31,610 nucleotides of DNA from JBGRQB01 sp041725875. Lineage in GTDB: Bacteria; Bacteroidota; Ignavibacteria; Ignavibacteriales; Melioribacteraceae. This document shows, in pieces, positions 30,129-31,610 of the stretch. Where the stretch lies: NCBI GenBank assembly GCA_041725875.1, contig JBGRQB010000029.1, positions 1 through 31,610 of the forward strand, read 5' to 3'. Positions within the stretch are counted from its first letter, which is position 1, and each line of letters begins with the position of its first letter. The notes beneath the pieces are model-generated. The model saw only the letters and a program-made list of their open reading frames with translations, did not search any database and was not told where the DNA came from. Position numbers and translations under genes: made by a program.

Positions 30129-30152
30129 GGAACAAATGTACCAATAATTTTT
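30129..30152. repeat. Shared upstream element, copy 2
   Basis: GGAACAAATGTACC followed by AATAATTTTT, 147 bases before the beta-lactamase ATG. Its palindromic core GGAACA-AA-TGTACC is more symmetric than copy 1 (one mismatch per arm pair). Two genes with similar upstream elements suggest shared regulation. Confidence 0.5.
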
Positions 30153-30275
30153 GCACGATTTATTTCACTTTTGCTTTCGGGATTTAAAACAACCCTTATT
30201 TTATTCTAAGAATTTATTCCGGAGAAAATTATATTTGCAAAGATTCTTTGGAAAACCTGCTTAACGGAGATGTTT

Positions 30276-31100
30276 ATGTTGTTTATAAAAACAGTTACAA
30301 AACCCAAAACTCTTATTTTTATAATTATTTCACTTTTTATTTTCGGCTGCAAACATCGCCCCGATTTGAGTATTTATTTTAAAGACACAGAAGGTTGTTT
30401 TGTTTTTTTTGATACTCAGGACAGCAGTTACCAAAGATATAATTCAGAAAGATGTGCAAAGAGATTTACACCTTGCTCAACCTTTAAAATTCCAAACACA
30501 TTAATTGCGCTTGATTCAAAATTATTTTCAAATCCCGATTCAATTGTAACCTGGGACAGTACCAAAAATCCGCCGCTGAACTACTGGCCTTCAAGCTGGA
30601 AAAGAGATAATAGTCTGAGAACCGCCTTACAAAACTCAGTAGTCTGGTTTTATCAGGAAATTGCACGCAAAACCGGAAAAGAAAAATATAAAGATTACCT
30701 TAATAAAATTAACTATGGTAATAAAAATCTTGCCGGACCCATAGATAAATTCTGGCTCAGCTCCTCTCTTCAAATTTCTGCTGATGAACAAATTGAATTT
30801 TTGAAAAAATTCTACAGCAACAAACTCGGTTTTTCAGAGGAACATACAGAACTTACTAAAGAATTACTTGTGCTCGAAGACACAGGCGTATATACTTTAT
30901 ATGGGAAAACAGGTGCCGGGAGTCTGCCCAATGGAAACTTTATCGGATGGCTGGTCGGGTATGTGGAAAACGACAAAGGCATTTCATTTTACGCCCTTAA
31001 TATAGAAGGGAAAACCTTTTCCGATATTTCTGCCAAAAGAATTAAACTGGCAAAAAAACTGTTAAAAGCAGTTGAAGCATTGCCCAGAGCTTATCAATAG
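30276..31100 (+). CDS. Class D (OXA-type) beta-lactamase, probable lipoprotein
   Basis: A serine beta-lactamase of class D that hydrolyses penicillins and related compounds. All class signatures are present: STFK (Ser68 to Lys71), SVV (121-123, the SxV motif), YGN (147-149), Trp160 in FWLSSSLQI (which stabilises the carboxylated Lys) and KTG (211-213). The N-terminus is a hydrophobic signal ending in a lipobox-like IFG-Cys25, so it may be lipid-anchored in the cell envelope. The ATG at 30276 has GGAG six bases away, whereas the upstream ATG at 30270 directly abuts it. 274 residues is the family length. No mobile element or resistance cassette is near, so it seems a resident gene. Confidence 0.94.
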   Translation: MLFIKTVTKPKTLIFIIISLFIFGCKHRPDLSIYFKDTEGCFVFFDTQDSSYQRYNSERCAKRFTPCSTFKIPNTLIALDSKLFSNPDSIVTWDSTKNPPLNYWPSSWKRDNSLRTALQNSVVWFYQEIARKTGKEKYKDYLNKINYGNKNLAGPIDKFWLSSSLQISADEQIEFLKKFYSNKLGFSEEHTELTKELLVLEDTGVYTLYGKTGAGSLPNGNFIGWLVGYVENDKGISFYALNIEGKTFSDISAKRIKLAKKLLKAVEALPRAYQ

Positions 31101-31117
31101 TTTCTGCTGGAAAAAGT

Positions 31118-31168
31118 AAATCTGTTTTAAATCATAAGTATTAAACTAAACTGGTTTAAAACAGATTT
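31118..31168. terminator. Long inverted repeat after the beta-lactamase gene
   Basis: AAATCTGTTTTAAA (31118-31131) and TTTAAAACAGATTT (31155-31168) are perfect 14-base arms; three more pairs extend the stem inward (31132-31134 with 31152-31154, one a G-U). The RNA hairpin with TTTTC after it could end the beta-lactamase transcript; the length is unusual for a terminator in this window. Confidence 0.6.
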
Positions 31169-31223
31169 TCACTTATTCCCTCAAAAAACATTTCAAAATC
31201 TCAATTTTTTCAGGAATTTTTTC

Positions 31224-31252
31224 TTGACAAGAATATTCTTTTTCGTTATACT
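31224..31252 (+). promoter_or_regulatory. Consensus sigma-70 promoter with palindrome in the spacer
   Basis: TTGACA (31224-31229), exactly 17 bases, TATACT (31247-31252). The perfect 12-bp palindrome AAGAATATTCTT (31229-31240) starts at the last base of the -35 and fills most of the spacer, an ideal operator position. It drives the MauE/DoxX-like gene at 31328 with a leader of about 70 bases. Confidence 0.8.
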
Positions 31253-31257
31253 CATAT

Positions 31258-31327
31258 TCAAATTGTCCGACGTTTAACTTTTTAAGTTCGGATTTAGGGT
31301 TTGAGGGGACCCAAACAGAGGTCGAAT
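31258..31327 (+). promoter_or_regulatory. Structured 5' leader of the MauE/DoxX-like gene
   Basis: The leader can fold AACTT-TTT-AAGTT (31274-31286) flanked by TCCGA/TCGGA. Next, GTTTG...CAAAC around AGGGGACC competes with GACC...GGTC, and the second would hide part of the ribosome site AGAGG just before the ATG at 31328. These alternative hairpins are read from sequence; no known riboswitch class is recognised and regulation is only inferred. Confidence 0.35.
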
Positions 31328-31610
31328 ATGAAACAAAAATATAATATATATCTAACGAGGGTTTCTAAATATCTATTGGTTTTAATTCTTCTGGTAAGTG
31401 GGATTTCAAAAATTATTGATCCTGAATTTGCCCTGGAAGTATTAAAAGCATTCAACCTTTTTAACGAGTCAATTAATATTTTTATTATATCAATTTTACC
31501 GATTTTGGAAATTATATTGGCAGTAATGCTATTATTAAATTACAAAATCAGATTTACCAACATCTCTACAATTATCCTGTTTTTTATTTTTTTTGCAATA
31601 AGTATATGGG
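31328..31610 (+). CDS. MauE/DoxX-like membrane protein (3' end beyond window)
   Basis: From ATG 31328 (MKQKYNIYLTRVSKYLLVLILL) the frame stays open to the window edge (94 codons). The first hydrophobic segment carries the family-like SGISKIIDPEFALEVLKAF, followed by further membrane spans (FIISILPILEIILAVMLLL, ISTIILFFIFFAISIWG), which resembles MauE/DoxX-family four-helix proteins linked to thiol redox or methylamine dehydrogenase maturation. AGAGG precedes the ATG. The partner genes would lie to the right of the window. Confidence 0.75.
   Translation, partial: MKQKYNIYLTRVSKYLLVLILLVSGISKIIDPEFALEVLKAFNLFNESINIFIISILPILEIILAVMLLLNYKIRFTNISTIILFFIFFAISIW

Overview
The window looks like a chromosomal segment from a low-GC bacterium of the Bacteroidota/Chlorobi (FCB) group, most probably an Ignavibacteria-like lineage. 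This is inferred from the protein flavour: a TonB receptor with an N-terminal carboxypeptidase-regulatory-like domain, a DUF2652 protein, Ile/Lys/Asn-rich proteins, and several promoter-like TAnnTTTG boxes next to ordinary TTGACA/TATAAT boxes. I saw no tRNA, rRNA, CRISPR, insertion sequence or phage gene. It reads as housekeeping and accessory metabolism with rich intergenic regulation.

Layout. (1) 1-3172, minus: iron-dependent alcohol dehydrogenase overlapping a PAS-PAS-GAF hybrid sensor histidine kinase that runs off the left edge. (2) 3363-6873, plus: a histidine-degradation operon, MarR-GNAT fusion / hutH / hutG, with a palindrome at its promoter; hutU and hutI are absent here. (3) 6893-11029, plus: a TPP (thiamine) riboswitch with a visible ribosome-site-sequestering helix, then a TonB-dependent receptor and an SSS-type sodium symporter, together probably a thiamine or thiamine-precursor uptake route. 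(4) 11101-12378, minus: a NemR/AcuR-like TetR repressor with its operator inside its own promoter, followed by a DUF2652 (cyclase-like) gene. (5) 12383-20377, minus: SbcD-like nuclease, cysteine-synthase-like enzyme with a Cys-rich tail, MFS permease, rseP, dxr, a Cys-motif protein of unknown function, and a FabK/nitronate-monooxygenase-like flavoenzyme, separated by several clear terminators. (6) 20503-24072, plus: sugar-phosphate nucleotidyltransferase, metK and ahcY (TTG start), ending at a strong terminator. (7) 24156-26370, plus: VOC protein, an Ada-like methyltransferase with a decayed metal-binding domain, a candidate small RNA, and a short flavodoxin-like protein. (8) 26476-29348, minus: aspartate-type aminotransferase and pckA with a 4-base ATGA overlap, a gluconeogenic pair. 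(9) 29349-31610, plus: a 26-bp near-perfect palindrome, two copies of a shared upstream element, a TfoX-C-like small protein, a class D beta-lactamase lipoprotein, and the start of a MauE/DoxX-like membrane protein behind a textbook sigma-70 promoter and a structured leader.

The most rewarding parts are the non-coding ones: the TPP switch with its mutually exclusive helices, the strand-biased hairpin plus terminator at 25567-25708, the palindrome at 29610-29635 with a minus-strand terminator between it and the aminotransferase-pckA operon, and the repeated element at 29749 and 30129. Nothing in the window looks like a wholly new multi-gene system; the less ordinary gene arrangements are the MarR-GNAT/hut operon and the degenerate Ada protein.
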